64,000 nt of DNA, taken from Micromonospora carbonacea. Lineage in GTDB: Bacteria; Actinomycetota; Actinomycetes; Mycobacteriales; Micromonosporaceae. Every line of letters begins with the position of its first letter. Positions within the stretch are counted from its first letter, which is position 1. Below are positions 1 through 10,281 of this stretch, in pieces. Location: assembly GCF_014205165.1 (NCBI RefSeq), contig NZ_JACHMZ010000001.1:1648001-1712000 (forward strand). Reading direction: 5' to 3'. A program made the translations under genes and the position numbers. The notes beneath the pieces were generated by a model. The model saw only the letters and a program-made list of their open reading frames with translations. It was not told the origin of the DNA and did not search any database.

Positions 1-1342
1 GTGCAGGTCGACGGCCAGCTCAAGACGGGCCGGGACGTGCTGGTCGCGGCGCTGCTCGGCGCGGAGGAGTTCGGCTTCGCCACCGCCCCGCTCATCGTCG
101 AGGGCTGCGTGATGATGCGCGTCTGCCACCTCGACACCTGCCCGGTCGGCATCGCCACCCAGAACCCGGTGCTGCGCGAGCGGTTCACCGGCCGGCCGGA
201 GTTCGTGGAGAACTTCTTCCTCTTCCTCGCCGAGGAGGTCCGGGGCTACCTCGCCGAGCTGGGCCTGCGCTCGATCGAGGAGGCGATCGGGCAGACCGAG
301 CTGCTCGACGTCGTGCCGGCCATCGACCACTGGAAGGCCCACGGCCTCGACCTCGGCCGGGTCCTGCACTCCCCGGAGCTGCCGGCCGGCGCCGCCCGGC
401 GCGGCGTGCGGGCCCAGGAGCACGGCCTGGAGCTGGCGCTGGACAACGAGCTGATCGCCCTCGCCCAGCCGGCGCTGACCGACGGCACGCCCGTGCGGGT
501 CGAGGTGGCGGTGCGCAACGAGCACCGCAGCGTCGGCGCGATGCTCGGCGGCGAGGTCACCCGCCGCCGCGGCGGGGCCGGCCTGCCCGCCGACACCATC
601 GAGTTCCTGCTGCGCGGCACCGCCGGGCAGTCCTTCGGCGCGTTCCTGCCCAGCGGGGTCACCCTGCGGCTGCACGGCGACGCCAACGACTACGTCGGCA
701 AGGGGCTCTCCGGCGGCCGGCTCGTCGTCCGCCCGGACGCCGCCGCGCCGTTCGTCGACGGCGAGGCCGCGCCGGGGGAGCGGGCCGAGGACCAGATCAT
801 CGCCGGCAACACCATCCTGTACGGGGCCACGGCCGGCGAGGTCTTCCTGCGCGGCCGGGTCGGCGAGCGGTTCGCCGTGCGCAACTCGGGCGCGGTGGCG
901 GTCGTCGAGGGCGTCGGCGACCACGGCTGCGAGTACATGACCGGCGGCACGGTGGTGGTGCTCGGCGAGACCGGGCGCAACTTCGCCGCCGGCATGTCCG
1001 GCGGCACCGCGTACGTGTGGCGGCTCGACGAGCAGCGGGTCAACACCGAGCTGGTCGACCTGTCCCCGCTCAGTGACGAGGAGTCCGACCGGCTGCACGA
1101 GCTGGTGCACCGGCACTTCGCCGAGACCGGCTCGGCGGTCGCCGAGGCGCTGCTGAAGCGCTGGCCGGAGGCGGTGGAGGAGTTCACCGCGGTGGTGCCC
1201 CGGGACTACCGCCGGGTGCTGGAGATCATGCGGGCCGCCGAAGCCGCCGGCCACGACGTCGACGACGCGGTGATGAGCGCGCTGAGCGCGCCGGCCGCGC
1301 CGGTGCCGCCCGCCACGCGGGTGGTCGCCCAGGAGGTGGCTC

Positions 1343-1350
<8 letters not shown>
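1..1350 (+). CDS. gltB: Glutamate synthase large subunit, C-terminal part (5' end outside window)
   Basis: This is the last 449 residues of the large subunit of NADPH-dependent glutamate synthase; the reading frame is open to the left edge, so the true start lies upstream. The subunit makes glutamate from 2-oxoglutarate and glutamine-derived ammonia in the cytoplasm. Visible are the [3Fe-4S] cysteines C36, C42 and C47 (spacing C-x5-C-x4-C, followed by PVGIATQ) at the end of the FMN-binding synthase domain. A Gly-rich right-handed beta-helix domain follows at about residues 170-400 ([25 protein letters not shown]). The stop overlaps the gltD start by 8 bases, so the two are translationally coupled. 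The call is secure; only the N-terminal glutaminase and most of the FMN domain cannot be checked. Confidence 0.97.
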
Positions 1351-2848
<1,498 letters not shown>

Positions 2849-2858
2849 CGGCCCCGCT

Positions 2859-2891
2859 CGGCGGGCCGGGACCTGGTGTCCCGGCCCGCCG
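2859..2891. terminator. Bidirectional terminator hairpin between gltD and the M1 peptidase gene
   Basis: A perfect 14-bp inverted repeat (CGGCGGGCCGGGAC paired with its complement) with a 5-nt loop lies exactly between the convergent stops at 2848 and 2897. There is no T-tract, which is common for actinobacterial terminators. Confidence 0.7.
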
Positions 2892-2896
2892 GCGTG

Positions 2897-4447
2897 TCAG
2901 TGCAGCAGTTCGTGGGCCTCGCGGACCTTCGCCCACGACTTCGGCTTGACCGGCGCGGCCGGGGCGGCGGCGCGGGCCGCCGAGCCGCCCGCCGTCAGCT
3001 CCGGGCGGCCCTTGGTGAACAGCCAGGTCGTGAACAGGGCGTCGAGGTCCTTGCCGGAGACCTGCTCGGCGAGGGCCTGGAACTGCGCGATCGTGCCGTT
3101 GCCGTGGCGGTGGGCGGCGGTCCACTCCGGCAGGATGCGGAAGAACGCCGCGTCGCCGACGGCCAGCCGGAGCTGGTGCAGGGCCATCGCGCCCCGGTCG
3201 TAGACCGCGCCGTCGAAGACGTTGTTCGCGCCCGGGTCGCCGGGCGGCACCTGCCAGAACGCGTCGTCGGCCGGGTAGCTGGCGTAGGTGAAGTCGAACC
3301 ACTCCTGCGCGGTGCCCTCGCCCTGCTCCTCCGACCAGAGCCACTCCGCGTAGCTGGCGAAGCCCTCGTTGAGCCAGATCTGGCTCCAGTCGGCGACCGA
3401 GACCGAGTCGCCGAACCACTGGTGGGCGTTCTCGTGCACGACCACGTAGGTGTTCGACCCGCGCCGCCAGAAGCCCGGCCCGTACACCGAGCGGGTCTGC
3501 GTCTCCAGGGCGAAGCCGATGCTGTTGGCCGGAGCGGCGACGCCGCCCTGCGCCTCGAACGGGTACGGCCCGAAGATCCCGCTCTCCCAGTCGACGATCT
3601 CGGCGGTGCGTTCGATGCTGGCCCGCGCGGCCGGCCCGAGCGAGCCCAGCGTGGTGCTGTACGCGTTGACGACCGGCAGCCCGTTCGGCGCGGTGTCGGT
3701 GACGATGTCGTAATCCCCGATCGCGAGGAACGCCAGGTACGTCGCGCCCGGCGTGGCGCTGCGCCAGCCCCAGCGCGTCCGGTTGCCGGGCTCGGCCAGC
3801 GGCGGCCGGGGCTGCACGCCGTTGCTGACGACCTCGACGCCGGTCGGCACGGACACGGAGACGTCCCAGGTGGCCTTGTCGCTGGGGTGGTCGTTGCTCG
3901 GGTACCACCACCAGGCCGACTCGGGCTCGTTGACGGCCAGCGCCCCGTCGGTCGTCTTCGTCCAGCCGGTCCAGCCGTCGACGCGGGTCTGCGAGGGCAC
4001 GCCCGCGTACTGCACCACGATGGTCAGGGACTGGCCCGAGACGATCGGGCGGGGTGCGGTGATCGCCAGCTCGTGGGCGCCCTCGCGGGCGAAGACGGCC
4101 GGGTAGTTGTTGACCTTGACCGACTGGACGCCGAGCACGAAGTCCAGGTTGAACCGGGTGAGGTCCTGGGTGGCCCGGGCGAGGATCGTGGTGGTGCCGG
4201 AGAGTTGGTCGGTGGCGGGCTCGTAGCGCAGCCGGATGTCGTAGTGGTCGACGTCGTACCCGCCGTTGCCGTAGTCGGGGAAGTAGCTGTCGCCCAGGCC
4301 GGGGCTGCCGGGCCCGGGCGCGGCCGGCGCGGCTGCCGGCCGGCCCCAGCCCGATCGGGCGGCGGCGTGGCCGGGTGCGCCGGCCGCGACCGCGCCGGCG
4401 GTGGAGACGGTCAGGGCGGCGATGGCCGCCGCGAGAACGCGTCGCAC
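2897..4447 (-). CDS. Secreted M1-family (gluzincin) metallopeptidase
   Basis: 516 residues from a GTG at 4447, chosen because GGAGGGAG sits 8 bases upstream and because the protein then opens with a clean signal peptide (RR, a hydrophobic Ala/Leu core and an AGAPGHAAA-type cleavage region). The zinc site HENAH is at residues 338-342, followed 18 residues later by the NEGFA glutamate, the M1 pattern HExxHx18E. The length fits the short secreted actinobacterial forms that lack the large C-terminal helical domain of aminopeptidase N. It probably cleaves peptides or N-terminal residues outside the cell; the substrate is unknown. It is divergent from the esterase gene at 4643 and convergent with gltD. 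Confidence 0.9.
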   Translation of the reverse strand: MRRVLAAAIAALTVSTAGAVAAGAPGHAAARSGWGRPAAAPAAPGPGSPGLGDSYFPDYGNGGYDVDHYDIRLRYEPATDQLSGTTTILARATQDLTRFNLDFVLGVQSVKVNNYPAVFAREGAHELAITAPRPIVSGQSLTIVVQYAGVPSQTRVDGWTGWTKTTDGALAVNEPESAWWWYPSNDHPSDKATWDVSVSVPTGVEVVSNGVQPRPPLAEPGNRTRWGWRSATPGATYLAFLAIGDYDIVTDTAPNGLPVVNAYSTTLGSLGPAARASIERTAEIVDWESGIFGPYPFEAQGGVAAPANSIGFALETQTRSVYGPGFWRRGSNTYVVVHENAHQWFGDSVSVADWSQIWLNEGFASYAEWLWSEEQGEGTAQEWFDFTYASYPADDAFWQVPPGDPGANNVFDGAVYDRGAMALHQLRLAVGDAAFFRILPEWTAAHRHGNGTIAQFQALAEQVSGKDLDALFTTWLFTKGRPELTAGGSAARAAAPAAPVKPKSWAKVREAHELLH

Positions 4448-4544
4448 GGAATGGACTCCCTCCGTTGGGTGTACGCCGGCCAACCTAATCGACAGATGTA
4501 AACGGGTGTGTCCCGGCGGGCGGTCCACGCCCTATTCCCTCGAT

Positions 4545-4556
4545 GGAAATGTTTCG
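4545..4556. promoter_or_regulatory. Short inverted repeat in the divergent M1 peptidase/esterase promoter region
   Basis: GGAAATGTTTCG contains GAAA-N2-TTTC, a small dyad in an AT-richer patch of the 195-bp divergent spacer. It resembles LacI-type operator half-sites of secreted hydrolase genes, but it is short and could be chance. Confidence 0.22.
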
Positions 4557-4642
4557 ATAGCATTACCGACCAGTAACCACCACCCCTGGGCCACGCGCGC
4601 GGTTCCGAGGATCCACCACCCCTGCCCCCGCGGAGGTTCCCC

Positions 4643-5470
4643 ATGCCCCACCGCCCGCTGGTCCGCGCCCTGACCGCGTTGACCGCACTGCTCGCCGCGA
4701 CCCTCGGCGCGGCGGCCGCCCCCGGCGTCGCCCAGGCCGCCCAGGCCGCGAAACCCGCCCGAGCCGCCGCCGCGGTCAACTACGTGGCGCTGGGCGACTC
4801 CTACTCCTCCGGCGTCGGCGCCGGGCCGTACGACCTGTCCACCTGCCTGCGCAGCGACAAGTCGTACGCCCCGCTCTGGGCCGCCGCCCACCAGGTCGCC
4901 AGCTTCGCGTTCCCCGCCTGCGGCGGCGCGGTCACCGCCGACGTGATCAACAAGCAGGTGAACGCGCTGAGCGCCAGCACCACCCTGGTCACCATCACCA
5001 TCGGCGGCAACGACGCCGGCTTCGTCGACGTCATCACGAGCTGCCGGTTCGGCAGCACCAGCACCTGCGAGGGCGCGGTGAACGAGGCCAGGGCGTTCGC
5101 CACCACCGAGCTGCCCGGCCGCCTCGACCGCACCTACGCGGCGATCCGCGCCAAGGCCCCCGACGCCCGGCTCGTGGTGCTCGGCTACCCGCGCCTGTTC
5201 GAGACGACCTCCTGCGGCGCGCTGGCGATGAGCGCCTACAAGCGCACCATCATCAACGAGGCCGCCGACCTGCTCGCCTCGATCACCGCCGGCCGGGCCG
5301 CCGCGGCCGGGGCCACCTTCGCCGACGCCCGCCCCTACTTCGCCGGGCACGGCGTCTGCGCCGCCGTGCCGTGGATCCACGACGTCACCGGCGTCATCGA
5401 GGCGTACCACCCGAAGGCCGACGGCTACCGGCTGGGCTACCTGCCGGCGCTCACCGCCGTCACCGGCTGA
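4643..5470 (+). CDS. Secreted SGNH/GDSL esterase or lipase
   Basis: 275 residues with a signal peptide of about 35 residues ending in Ala-rich sequence. The nucleophile block GDSYSSG (Ser53) follows almost directly after the mature N-terminus. The Gly/Asn block is GGNDAGF, and the C-terminal block contains D..VIEAYHPK, giving the His of the catalytic site. Six cysteines in the mature part fit the three disulfides seen in extracellular Streptomyces esterases of this fold. The ATG at 4643 has GGAGG 6-7 bases upstream. It likely hydrolyses lipid or short acyl esters outside the cell; the substrate is not predictable. It is divergent from the M1 peptidase. Confidence 0.92.
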   Translation: MPHRPLVRALTALTALLAATLGAAAAPGVAQAAQAAKPARAAAAVNYVALGDSYSSGVGAGPYDLSTCLRSDKSYAPLWAAAHQVASFAFPACGGAVTADVINKQVNALSASTTLVTITIGGNDAGFVDVITSCRFGSTSTCEGAVNEARAFATTELPGRLDRTYAAIRAKAPDARLVVLGYPRLFETTSCGALAMSAYKRTIINEAADLLASITAGRAAAAGATFADARPYFAGHGVCAAVPWIHDVTGVIEAYHPKADGYRLGYLPALTAVTG

Positions 5471-5535
5471 CCCCGCGCCCTGCGGAGACGGCCGGCGGCC
5501 GGCGGGCCCCGCCTCAGGCCCCGCCGCCGGCCCAC

Positions 5536-5570
5536 CACCGGCCCCGCCGGCCGCCCCGGCGGGGCCGGTG
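5536..5570 (+). terminator. Terminator after the SGNH esterase
   Basis: A perfect 15-bp stem (CACCGGCCCCGCCGG and its complement) with a 5-nt loop lies 65 bases after the stop. Other GC-rich dyads lie just before it. Confidence 0.6.
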
Positions 5571-5662
5571 CGCGCGCCGTCGCGGCGGACTGTCCCACGC
5601 CGCCGCGCGTCCGTTAGGGTTCGCTGGACCAGACGGCCATCGCGCGTGGGGGGCAACAGAGG

Positions 5663-8284
5663 GTGGGCAGGCTCGCGTCGGCGTACGGTCAGGCGGTCGC
5701 CGCCCATCGGCAGGCCCGCGAGCGGCTCGACCGGGCCCGCCGGTCGCTCGGCGCGCCCGGCCCGGCCGCCCCCACCGCCGCCGACGTCGTCGCCCGGCTG
5801 GCCGCCGTGGGCGGGCGGCTCGCCGCCCCCGCCCCCGGGGTCACCGCGCTGACCGGCGCGCCCGCCCCGATCCGCGTCGGCGAGGCGACCACCCTGGACG
5901 GTGGCTTCCCCGTGCTCGTCCCGCTCGGCGGCGGCTGCCACCTCACCGTCGACGCCGACGCCCGCGACCCGCGCGTCGGCGAGTTGCTGCGCGCGGTGGT
6001 GCTGCGGCTGCTCGCCACCGCCCCGCCCGGCACGGTCCGGGTCGCCGGGATCGACACGGTGGCCTTCGGGGCCACCTTCCTGCCGCTGCGCCCGCTGCTC
6101 GACGCCGGGGTGCTCGCCCCGACCGCCACCACCGCCGCCGAGGTCGCCGCGCTGCTCGACTCCGCCGAGCGGCACGCCCGGGCCGCCCAGGCAGCCGACC
6201 CGGCCGCCCGCGAGCTGCTGGTGCTGGTCGTCGCCGCCGCGCCCGGCCCCCGCGAGCTGGCCCGGCTCGCCGCGCTCACCCACGCCGGGGCGTCCGCCGC
6301 GGTCTGCGTGCTGCTCGCCGGCCACCGCGCCGCCGCCGGCCAGCAGGGTCCCGCCGGCTCCGACGCGCCGCCGCCGGGCGCGGCCACCGCGCTGCGCCTG
6401 ATGCAGCGGTACGCCCACGTCGGCGACCCGCCCGGGCACCCGTTCAGCGCCGACGGCTCCGGGCTGGCCGCCCCCGTCGTGCTCGACGGCGACCTGCCGC
6501 CGGCCACCGTGGCCGCCCTCGCCGCGCACCTCGCCCCCGCCGCCCGCCGCGACGTCCCGCCCGCCTTCGCCGACCTGCTGCCGGCCCGCCGCTGGGCGGC
6601 GACCAGCGCCGCCGGGTTGTCCACCGTGGTCGGCCGGGCCGGGCGGCAGCCGGTCACCGTCGCCTTCGACGACGCCACCCCGCACTGGCTGATCGCCGGC
6701 CGCACCGGCGCCGGCAAGACGGTGTTCCTGCTCGACGCCCTCTACGGGCTGGCCGCCCGCTACGCCCCCGACCAGCTCCAGCTCTGGCTGCTCGACTTCA
6801 AGGAGGGCGTCAGCTTCACCGAGTTCGTGCCCACCGAGCGGGACCCGTCCTGGTTGCCGCACGCCCGTGTCGTCGGCATCGAGAGCGACCGGGAATACGG
6901 CCTGGCCGTGCTGCGGGAGCTGCGCCGGGAGCTGAACCGGCGGGCGACCGTCCTCAAGCGGCACGGCGTCACGAAGCTCGCCGACCTGCCCCGCGACGCG
7001 GCGGTGCCCCGGATCGTGGCGGTCGTCGACGAGTTCCAGGTGCTGCTCGCCGGCACCGACGCCGTCGCCCGCCAGGCCGTCGACCTGCTGGAGGAGCTGG
7101 CCCGCAAGGGCCGCTCGTACGGGGTGCACCTGGTCCTGGCCAGCCAGTCCACCGCCGGCATCGAGTCGCTGTACGGCCGCGCCGAGGCGATCTTCGGGCA
7201 GTTCCCGCTGCGGGTGGCCCTGCCCGGCGGCGGGGGAGTGCTCGACGCGCTCAACACCGCCGCCGACGCGCTGCCGATCGGCGCGGCCGTGCTCAACACC
7301 GCCGCCGGGGCGGCCGGGGCCGACACCGTGGCCCGCTTCCCCGACGCGTACGCGGCCCGCGCCGAGCTGGCCCGGCTGCGCCACGAGCTGTGGCGCGAGC
7401 GGCCGGCCGGCTCCGCCGCGCCCACCGTCTTCCGGGGCTACGATCCGGCGCGGGCCGACGACGATCCGGCCCTCGCCGCCCTGCGCCCCGGCGGCGGGCC
7501 CCCGGTCGCCCTGGTGGGCCGCGTCGTCGACGTGGCGAACAGCCCCGCCTCGTTCACCCTCGACGCCACCCCGGGCCGGCACCTGGCCGTGGTCGGCACC
7601 TCGACCGTCGGCGCGGAGGTGCTGCGCGCCGCCGCGCTGGGCCTCGGCCGGCAGCACGCCCCCGGCGGGGCCCGGTTCCTGCTCGCCGGGCTGGTCGCCG
7701 CCGTCGACCCGGTGGTCGACGCGACCGCCGTCGCGCTCGCCGCGGCGGGCCACCCGGTGCAGCGGCTCGACCCGGCCGCCCTGCGCGACCGGATCGCCGC
7801 CCTCGCCGCCGCCGGCCCGCCGAGCCCCGCCGACCAGGCCAGCCCCGCCGACCAGGCCAGCCCCGCCGACTCGGCCGACCCCGCCCGTCCGCCGATCGCC
7901 GGCCGCACCTACCTGGTGGTCTTCGGCGCGGACGCGGCTTCGGCCGCCCTCGCCGGCACCGACCCGACCACGTTCCGCTCCGGCCTGGACGACCTGCGCG
8001 CCCTGCTGCGCGAGGGCCCCGGCCACGGGGTGCACCTGCTGGGCTGGTGGCGGGGGCTGCGCCGGCTCGCCGACGACCTCGGCGGGACGCACCACCGCGA
8101 CGACGTCGCCTGCCTGGTCGCGTTGAACGTCCCCGGCGCGGAGCTGGGGCTGCACCTGGGCGAGCACGACCTCGCCTACACCCCGCGTCCCGACCGGGCG
8201 CTGCTGGTGGACCGGCACGACCAGCGCACCCGGCTGATCGTGCCGTTCACCGGGCCGGGACACGAGATCGACGAGGAGCGCTGA
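5663..8284 (+). CDS. FtsK/SpoIIIE-type ATPase with one active and one degenerate P-loop
   Basis: 873 residues, no membrane segment. The N-terminal ~80 residues are helical and charged. The first RecA-like domain has Walker A GRTGAGKT at 346-353 and Walker B VAVVDEF with D456/E457, then ASQSTAGIESL, all typical of FtsK/SpoIIIE/EccC motor domains. A second domain begins near residue 620 but its P-loop reads GTSTVGAE (645-652): the Lys-Thr pair is gone, as in the regulatory ATPase domains of type VII secretion EccC proteins. A three-copy Ser-Pro-Ala-Asp-Gln repeat forms a linker near 720. No FtsK gamma (KOPS-reading) domain is present. The GTG at 5663 is the best start seen, but its ribosome site is weak. 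The next gene starts 4 bases after the stop and encodes a membrane protein, so the motor may be anchored in trans. The substrate (DNA or protein) is unknown. Confidence 0.85.
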   Translation: MGRLASAYGQAVAAHRQARERLDRARRSLGAPGPAAPTAADVVARLAAVGGRLAAPAPGVTALTGAPAPIRVGEATTLDGGFPVLVPLGGGCHLTVDADARDPRVGELLRAVVLRLLATAPPGTVRVAGIDTVAFGATFLPLRPLLDAGVLAPTATTAAEVAALLDSAERHARAAQAADPAARELLVLVVAAAPGPRELARLAALTHAGASAAVCVLLAGHRAAAGQQGPAGSDAPPPGAATALRLMQRYAHVGDPPGHPFSADGSGLAAPVVLDGDLPPATVAALAAHLAPAARRDVPPAFADLLPARRWAATSAAGLSTVVGRAGRQPVTVAFDDATPHWLIAGRTGAGKTVFLLDALYGLAARYAPDQLQLWLLDFKEGVSFTEFVPTERDPSWLPHARVVGIESDREYGLAVLRELRRELNRRATVLKRHGVTKLADLPRDAAVPRIVAVVDEFQVLLAGTDAVARQAVDLLEELARKGRSYGVHLVLASQSTAGIESLYGRAEAIFGQFPLRVALPGGGGVLDALNTAADALPIGAAVLNTAAGAAGADTVARFPDAYAARAELARLRHELWRERPAGSAAPTVFRGYDPARADDDPALAALRPGGGPPVALVGRVVDVANSPASFTLDATPGRHLAVVGTSTVGAEVLRAAALGLGRQHAPGGARFLLAGLVAAVDPVVDATAVALAAAGHPVQRLDPAALRDRIAALAAAGPPSPADQASPADQASPADSADPARPPIAGRTYLVVFGADAASAALAGTDPTTFRSGLDDLRALLREGPGHGVHLLGWWRGLRRLADDLGGTHHRDDVACLVALNVPGAELGLHLGEHDLAYTPRPDRALLVDRHDQRTRLIVPFTGPGHEIDEER
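7823..7876 (+). repeat. Three tandem 18-bp in-frame repeats in the FtsK-like gene
   Basis: Unit AGCCCCGCCGACCAGGCC occurs at 7823-7840 and 7841-7858 exactly, and at 7859-7876 with two changes. It encodes a Ser-Pro-Ala-Asp-Gln-Ala linker between domains. Confidence 0.9.
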
Positions 8285-8287
8285 GCC

Positions 8288-9151
8288 GTGGCCACCTTCG
8301 CCGAGTACGCCGCCCTGGCCCGGCAGCTCGCCGACCAGCGCCGCGAGACCGACCGGGACGCCGTCGCCGCCGACCGCCACCGTTCGGCCCTGCGCGCGAC
8401 GCTCGACCAGCTCACCCGACGCCTCGACGCCCAGTCCCACCGCCTCGACCAGCTCGGCCGGGCCGCCGGCGTCACCGCCGACCCGCCGGCCGCCCCGGGC
8501 GCGCGCCCCGCCTCGCCGACGGTGTCGCCGGCACCGGCCGGGGCGGGGGCGTCCGGGGCGGGGGCGTCCGGCGGGCGGGCCGGTGGGTCGCCGGAGCCGG
8601 GGACGGCGGGGGCCGGCGGCGCAGCCGACGCGCCGGGGCGGCCGGGTGTCGGGGCGTACCCCCAGGGTGGGACGACCGGCGCGGTGGTGGCGGTGCCGAC
8701 GTCGGCCGGGGTGCCCGCGCCCCGCGCCGGGGGTGTCGACCCGGGCGCGGAGCTGGCCGAGGCCCGGCGGCTCGCCGACGAGACCGACCGGCTGATCGGC
8801 CTCACGGAGGCCGTCGGCCGCCGGCCGCCGCTGCTGCCGGCGTGGTCGCCGCTGGCGCGGGCCCTGGCCGTGTACGCGGCGTGCGCGGCTGCCGGCGTCG
8901 TGCTGGCGATGGTGCTGCTCGGCGTCGCGGGGGTGGTGGCCAGCCCGGGGGCCGTCTACGTGGCCACCTGCGGCGCGCTGCCCGTGCTCTGCTTCGTCGC
9001 CGGCTACCTCGTGCTCGGCCGATGGGGGCGGCCGGCGCTGGGCGCGGACGGGCCGCCGCCCCGGTTCGTGCCGCTCGGTTTCGTGACCTGCGTGCTGCTC
9101 ATGCCGCTGGCCTACTGCGGCTACCTGGTGCTGTTCCGCCTGCTGCGCTGA
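8288..9151 (+). CDS. Coiled-coil membrane protein coupled to the FtsK-like ATPase
   Basis: 287 residues from a GTG three bases after the ATPase stop, so the two are co-translated. Residues 1-65 form a charged, heptad-like helix (repeats such as LDQLTRRLDAQSHRLDQLG). Residues 66-145 are a Gly/Ala/Pro-rich linker with a duplicated GAGASG unit. A short helix follows, then three hydrophobic segments at about 195-220, 225-245 and 260-285. I recognise no named family. The layout suggests a membrane anchor or pore partner for the soluble motor encoded just upstream; that role is an inference from position only. Confidence 0.8.
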   Translation: MATFAEYAALARQLADQRRETDRDAVAADRHRSALRATLDQLTRRLDAQSHRLDQLGRAAGVTADPPAAPGARPASPTVSPAPAGAGASGAGASGGRAGGSPEPGTAGAGGAADAPGRPGVGAYPQGGTTGAVVAVPTSAGVPAPRAGGVDPGAELAEARRLADETDRLIGLTEAVGRRPPLLPAWSPLARALAVYAACAAAGVVLAMVLLGVAGVVASPGAVYVATCGALPVLCFVAGYLVLGRWGRPALGADGPPPRFVPLGFVTCVLLMPLAYCGYLVLFRLLR

Positions 9152-9199
9152 GGCCCGGCTGCCCCGGCCCCGGGCCGCCGGTCGTCGCCGGCCGGCCGG

Positions 9200-10156
9200 T
9201 CAGCCGGCCAGGGCGAGGCGGGCCACCTCGGCCGCGCACCCCCAGGACAGGGTGACCCCCGCGCCGCCGTGCCCGTACGCGTGCACCAGCCGGCCCCCGG
9301 CGGGGCCCGCCGCCTCGACCGCGACCCGGGGTCCGCCGTGCCGGGCGGGGCGCAACCCGATCCGCTCGCCGAGCACCGGCGCGTCGGCCAGCTCCGGCAC
9401 GAGCGCCACGCACCGCCGCCGGATCGCCGCCGCCGTCTCCGGGTCGGGCCCGGTGTCCCACACCCCCGGCTGGTACGTGCCGCCGAGCACCACGTCGTGC
9501 CGGCGTGGGTGCACGTAGGTGATCCCGGCCGGGTCGTCCTCGTCGCGCACCGACGTGGTCAGCCCCGGGTTCGCCACCAGCACCAGGTGCCCGCGCACCG
9601 GGTGCACGGCCGGGTCGGCGGCGAGCCGGCCGGCGGCCAGCCCGGTCGCGTTGACCACGGTGGGGGCGACGTCGAACGCCTCGGCGAGGCGGCCCACCCG
9701 GCGGCGCAGCACCCGCCCCCCGCCGGCGGTGACCCGCCCGGCCAGCCACCCCAGGTACGGCGTCATCTCCACCGCCGGCGCGGTGAACCGCAGCACCGCC
9801 GTGTACGGCGGCTCGGCCGGCCCGGCCACCAGGTCCCCGGTGGCCGCCGCCCACCACGGCGGGCCGTCGTAGCGGTGGCGCAGCAGCATCCGCGTCGGCC
9901 GGGCCACCACCCCCGGCACGCCCGCCCCCGCCTGGCGGGTCAGCTCCGCGTGGGTCTCGCGCGCCCAGCGCAGCACCCGGGGATCCGCGTCGGTGTGCGT
10001 CGGGTACCACACGGCGGCGGCCACCGTCGACACCGTGTCCGCCGGGTCGTCCGCCGCCAGCACGGTCACCCGCGCGCCCCGCTCCTGGAGGGTCACGGCG
10101 GCGGTCAACCCGATGATCCCGCCGCCGACCACCACCACGTCCGCCGTCTCCGTCAT
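9200..10156 (-). CDS. FAD-dependent D-amino-acid oxidase-like oxidoreductase
   Basis: 318 residues, close to the usual DAO length. The N-terminal FAD motif is VVVVGGGIIGL (glycines 11, 12, 13, 16). NATGLAAGRLA in the middle and the C-terminal YGHGGAGVTLSWG are hallmark DAO/DASPO strands binding FAD. These enzymes oxidise D-amino acids to 2-oxo acids, ammonia and hydrogen peroxide. The ATG start has AAGGAG 8 bases upstream. The LysR gene at 10282 is divergent with a 125-bp spacer, the classic arrangement for local control. Glycine oxidase is a possible alternative function. Confidence 0.88.
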   Translation of the reverse strand: MTETADVVVVGGGIIGLTAAVTLQERGARVTVLAADDPADTVSTVAAAVWYPTHTDADPRVLRWARETHAELTRQAGAGVPGVVARPTRMLLRHRYDGPPWWAAATGDLVAGPAEPPYTAVLRFTAPAVEMTPYLGWLAGRVTAGGGRVLRRRVGRLAEAFDVAPTVVNATGLAAGRLAADPAVHPVRGHLVLVANPGLTTSVRDEDDPAGITYVHPRRHDVVLGGTYQPGVWDTGPDPETAAAIRRRCVALVPELADAPVLGERIGLRPARHGGPRVAVEAAGPAGGRLVHAYGHGGAGVTLSWGCAAEVARLALAG

Positions 10157-10257
10157 CGCCGGCTCCTTCCCTCGTGGCCCGCCCGGTGTCGTGCCGTGGC
10201 CTCGGATCGTGCCGCGCCGGCCGGGACCACGTCCAAGACGGAACCGGGCGGGCGGCG

Positions 10258-10275
10258 ATAGGCGGCGCTTATGAT
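10258..10275. promoter_or_regulatory. LysR-type box overlapping the -10 (TATGAT) of the lysR gene
   Basis: ATAGGCGGCGCTTAT (10258-10272) is an imperfect palindrome (12 of 15 positions symmetric) with T-N11-A, the LysR core pattern. It overlaps TATGAT at 10270-10275, which lies 6 bases before the lysR ATG at 10282. This predicts a leaderless lysR transcript under autorepression. Confidence 0.5.
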
Positions 10276-10281
10276 CCGGGG

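Noticed and set aside
7823..7876. Possible CRISPR-like short repeats
   Set aside because: Units are contiguous with no spacers and in frame with the protein.
4532..8440. A 1302-residue open frame on the minus strand opposite the esterase and FtsK-like genes
   Set aside because: It is Gly/Arg/Val-rich with no domain, runs across two well-supported plus-strand genes, and arises from GC-rich third positions.
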